From positions 1 through 22,866 of the forward strand of contig JAEDMB010000011.1 of NCBI GenBank assembly GCA_016303235.1: a stretch of 22,866 nucleotides of DNA, read 5' to 3'. A program made the translations under genes and the position numbers. This document shows, piece after piece, positions 20,095 through 22,866 of this stretch (position 1 is the stretch's first letter; every line of letters starts with the position of its first letter). The notes beneath the pieces are model-generated. The model was given only the letters and a program-made list of their open reading frames with translations, was not told the DNA's origin and ran no database searches. Source of the stretch: Oscillospiraceae bacterium. GTDB lineage: Bacteria; Bacillota; Clostridia; Oscillospirales; Ruminococcaceae.

Positions 20095-22113
20095 ATGAAC
20101 GACAGAGAGAAAATCAAAAAAATACTTGAATCAGAGGAAATTCCTGTACAGCTCCGACCCGAAAATATTGACCTGATAATTAAATCAAAAAGACAGCAAA
20201 AGGCTAAATATTCCGGAAAATCTTTCAGAAATCAGTATATAAAAATTTTCGCCGGTCTGACAGCCTGTGCGGTATTCAGTACAATGGGAATTATTGCAAT
20301 AGGTAAAAAAACTCCCGCATATGAAAAGACTTATGACAGCTTTTCAAAATCAGCAGATACAGCAAATTTCACAGGTATCAATAAAAATTCGGGAAACAGT
20401 CTTTCTTCTATTAAAGGTGCTGAAAACTATGATGAAGTTTATGAAATATTCTCCGAAGCTTCAAAGCATTACAATAATGTTTACGACATTATGGAATCTG
20501 ATACCGAAACAGATGCTGTTCAAAGCAATACTTTTTCTGAAAACTGCAAAAGCAATGAAATTAACAAGGCTGTAACTGACGGCAAATCTGTATTCAGTGC
20601 CGGTGACGGTTCATATATCAATGTTGCAGGCGTTAATGACGGAGAATTTCCTTGCAGTTATTCAATTGATATAATTGCGGATTTTTCCGAAATTTTACAG
20701 TCGGAAGTATGCGGAATGTATATAGCAGACAATAATCTTATTGTAATATCCGAAAATCTTATAAATGACGGAAACACTGTAACCACCATTCTCGCATATA
20801 ATATAGCCTATCAGGACGGCAACCCTGTGCTTGCATATCTCGGAGAATATTCTCAGGGAGGAAATTTCAGCGATATAAAGATAAACAATAATTATATCTA
20901 TCTTATAACTTCCGAAACAAAAGACCTTTCCTCAAAAATAAATCCCGAAGATTATAAAAAATATCTCCCCGAATATTATATAAACGGTGAAAAACATTAT
21001 CCCGAACCCGAAAATATATATATTCCGTCAGATTTGCATGAACTTAATTCCGAGGAACTCAATACAGGCTTTACGACAGCAGGGGCATTGAAAATCAATC
21101 ACGATTACGGAAATATCAATACTGACCGCAACGGCGATATATTTATTGAAACTGATATAAAATCCTTTGCAAAATCTGCTGAATTTGTTTATTGCAGTGA
21201 AAATAATCTTTATGTGACAGTAAGCAACTATACTAATGCTTATACCGCAAATACAGATATATTCAGGTTTTCGCTTTCAGAGGGAAATATAACTCCCGAA
21301 TCAAATCAGAATATAAAAGGAATACCTCTCAATCAGTCCTCTATGAACGAATATGACGGATTTTTCAGAATCGCAACAGAATATGAATTTGTTGAAGAAG
21401 AATATACTCTTGATACAGGCGAAACAGTTCAGAATTTTATCCATAAAAAATATGCTTTATATGTTCTTGATTCTGATATGAATACGGTCGGCTTGCTTGA
21501 TGATTTCAGCAATATTCAGCAGGATATAACGGATTGCAGATTTTTTGAAAATACTGCATATGCCTTAACATATTCCGAACAGTCCGAACCCGCTTTCGCA
21601 ATAGATTTAAGCAACCCCGGAAATCCTTTATTAAACGATGATTTAAAGCTTATTTACGGCGGTTGTATGCAGAGACTTAATGAAAATTCAGTTATCAGCT
21701 TTAATTCCCTGCCGAATCAGAACCGGTTCAAAATTTCAACGTCCGAAAACAATCACATTACGGCAGAACTTGAAAGCAATTTTTATGATTCGGAAATATT
21801 TCTATATTCTCCGGCAATCGAGGAAAGTCAGGCACTTCTGACTATTCCGGAAAAAAACATTATAGGCATACCGTACTGCACACAAAAATATACAGGAGAT
21901 TCCGTAACATTCGGATACGATTTTTATCGCATCAAAAATGATTCAATAAATTATTTCGGTACAGTTTCCGAATATGAAAACGAATCCTGTTATGAAATGA
22001 ACAGAGCTTTATGCGTAGACGACTATATCTATATAATCTGTGCCAATAAATTTATATCATGCAGAATATCTGATAGCATATCAGAAAACAATTCAATAAA
22101 TTTTGAAAGATGA
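20095..22113 (+). CDS. Membrane-anchored beta-propeller protein, predicted anti-sigma factor
   Basis: 672 residues. A cytoplasmic N-terminus of about 47 residues (KIKKILESEEIPVQLRPENI) precedes one membrane segment (about 48-68). An Asn/Ser-rich linker (about 70-170) leads to a large extracellular domain (about 185-670) that resembles the C-terminal beta-propeller family distantly related to WD40 (Pfam Beta_propel). Typical blades include CGMYIADNNLIVIS, YALYVLDSDMNTVGLLDDF, FFENTAYALTYSEQSEPAFA and IDLSNPGNP. In this family the N-terminus often faces the cytoplasm and is encoded beside an ECF sigma factor, so it probably binds the sigma factor while the propeller senses a surface ligand. Ribosome binding site AAAGGAG; 17 nt after the sigma gene, 14 nt before the next gene. 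No zinc-type anti-sigma motif is seen, so the anti-sigma role is inferred from layout. Confidence 0.82.
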   Translation: MNDREKIKKILESEEIPVQLRPENIDLIIKSKRQQKAKYSGKSFRNQYIKIFAGLTACAVFSTMGIIAIGKKTPAYEKTYDSFSKSADTANFTGINKNSGNSLSSIKGAENYDEVYEIFSEASKHYNNVYDIMESDTETDAVQSNTFSENCKSNEINKAVTDGKSVFSAGDGSYINVAGVNDGEFPCSYSIDIIADFSEILQSEVCGMYIADNNLIVISENLINDGNTVTTILAYNIAYQDGNPVLAYLGEYSQGGNFSDIKINNNYIYLITSETKDLSSKINPEDYKKYLPEYYINGEKHYPEPENIYIPSDLHELNSEELNTGFTTAGALKINHDYGNINTDRNGDIFIETDIKSFAKSAEFVYCSENNLYVTVSNYTNAYTANTDIFRFSLSEGNITPESNQNIKGIPLNQSSMNEYDGFFRIATEYEFVEEEYTLDTGETVQNFIHKKYALYVLDSDMNTVGLLDDFSNIQQDITDCRFFENTAYALTYSEQSEPAFAIDLSNPGNPLLNDDLKLIYGGCMQRLNENSVISFNSLPNQNRFKISTSENNHITAELESNFYDSEIFLYSPAIEESQALLTIPEKNIIGIPYCTQKYTGDSVTFGYDFYRIKNDSINYFGTVSEYENESCYEMNRALCVDDYIYIICANKFISCRISDSISENNSINFER

Positions 22114-22127
22114 AAGGAAGTTTTATT

Positions 22128-22866
22128 ATGAAAAAATTCAGAAAAATATGTATTCTGACATCAGCCCTGATGATGTCCTTAACGATGAATATTCCGGCTG
22201 TATCAGCCGTTGAATTTCAGCCGGTATCAGTTATAAGCGAAAAAACAGCAATTGATTATCAGCAGAAAGCCTCCAGTCTTATGGGTGCATTGGATTACAT
22301 CGACCAAATAGGCGGAGGAAATATTCCCTTTGATATGACTACTGCTTTCACTAATGATAACGGCGATGAGTTCGCACAGGTATCCAAAACACAGTTTTCC
22401 AGTACTTCCGATTTGCGTGAATATATGGAATCTGTTCTCACAAAAAAATTCATAAATTACAGATATTCGGGAATACTCGATACAAATGACCCACGCTATA
22501 TTGATTATAAAGGCGTACTGTATGGAAAAACTTCCGCAAGAGGTTGCGGATTTGCGTGGACTTCAAAAGCTCCGGAAATCAAAAATATCACTGATACTTC
22601 ATTTGACATAGTTGCAGAATACGACAATTACGGAGCTGTTGAATATATGACGCTTAATGTAATTCTTGAAAACGGCTCATGGAAAATCAATTCAATTTCA
22701 GAAATTGACTATAGTCAGAAAGCCTCAAGCCTTATGGGTGCATTGGATTACATCGACCAGATAGGCGGAGGAAATATTCCATTTGATATGACTACTGCTT
22801 TCACTAATAACAACGGCGATGAGTTCGCACAGGTATCCAAAACACAGTTTTCCAGTACTTCCGATT
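22128..22866 (+). CDS. Secreted protein with tandem 151-residue repeats, partial
   Basis: 246 codons are visible and the gene continues past the right edge. A signal peptide covers about 1-27 (cleavage after VSA). From residue 43 a unit of 151 residues begins, containing KASSLMGALDYIDQIGGGN, then Q-F-S-S-T-S-D-L-R-E-Y-M, a G-V-L-Y-G strand and W-K-I-N-S-I near its end. The second copy starts at residue 194. The unit has the look of an NTF2-like or IseA-like (wall-hydrolase inhibitor) alpha+beta domain, but I do not recognise it firmly. The start ATG follows AAAGGAAG (22114-22120). It is 14 nt after the beta-propeller gene, so it is likely in the same sigma-factor operon and may be its output. 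Function unknown. Confidence 0.8.
   Translation, partial: MKKFRKICILTSALMMSLTMNIPAVSAVEFQPVSVISEKTAIDYQQKASSLMGALDYIDQIGGGNIPFDMTTAFTNDNGDEFAQVSKTQFSSTSDLREYMESVLTKKFINYRYSGILDTNDPRYIDYKGVLYGKTSARGCGFAWTSKAPEIKNITDTSFDIVAEYDNYGAVEYMTLNVILENGSWKINSISEIDYSQKASSLMGALDYIDQIGGGNIPFDMTTAFTNNNGDEFAQVSKTQFSSTSD
22254..22866 (+). repeat. 453-bp in-frame direct tandem repeat, second copy cut by the window edge
   Basis: The DNA from 22254 is repeated from 22707, a period of 453 bp or 151 codons. Across the 160 nt of copy 2 inside the window I count 10 mismatches (about 94% identity), most of them synonymous. This points to recent duplication or gene conversion. More copies may follow beyond the window. 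Confidence 0.9.

Noticed and set aside
1..22866. CRISPR arrays, tRNA or rRNA genes, insertion sequences
   Set aside because: No short regularly spaced repeats, cloverleaf or transposase pattern was seen on reading both strands.

Overview
The window looks like chromosomal DNA of a low-GC Gram-positive anaerobe of the Clostridia, most likely Ruminococcus or a close relative. The reasons are the AT-rich intergenic DNA, strong AAAGGAG-type ribosome binding sites, canonical TTGACA-17-TATAAT promoters, a secreted protein with a type I dockerin, and an AmtB-PII fusion next to an ANTAR regulator. All genes lie on the plus strand except a partial HAD hydrolase at the left edge and the dockerin protein.

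Layout. (1) 1-552, minus: HAD phosphatase, cut by the window edge. (2) 843-4959: ddl, murI, a YwiB-like DUF1934 gene and argS, a tight cell-wall/translation operon whose promoter lies inside a 12-bp inverted repeat. (3) 5158-10841: PucR-type regulator, ftsE, ftsX, a coiled-coil M23 peptidase and an S41 processing protease. This reads as a cell-wall hydrolysis module controlled by FtsEX, closed by a bidirectional terminator. (4) 10890-12203, minus: secreted transglutaminase-like protein with a dockerin. (5) 12566-13840: class I aminotransferase with its own promoter and terminator. (6) 14206-15957: AmtB ammonium channel fused to a PII domain, behind an attenuator-like leader. (7) 16078-19377: an apparent four-gene operon holding a membrane-tethered barnase-type RNase, a barstar-Nudix fusion, a glutamine-synthetase-like protein lacking several catalytic ligands, and an ANTAR RNA-binding regulator with a degenerate receiver. 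(8) 19526-22866: ECF sigma factor, a membrane beta-propeller protein that looks like its anti-sigma partner, and a secreted protein made of near-identical 453-bp tandem units, cut by the right edge.

The most unusual part is regions 6-7. A complete barnase/barstar pair sits between an ammonium sensor-transporter and a likely nitrogen-responsive antitermination pair, and the barstar is fused to a Nudix hydrolase. One reading is surface RNA scavenging as a nitrogen or nucleotide source, with the barstar domain guarding the cytoplasm. The other is a toxin/immunity pair. The sequence alone does not decide between them. All homology statements come from reading motifs and from remembered family sequences; no searches were run.
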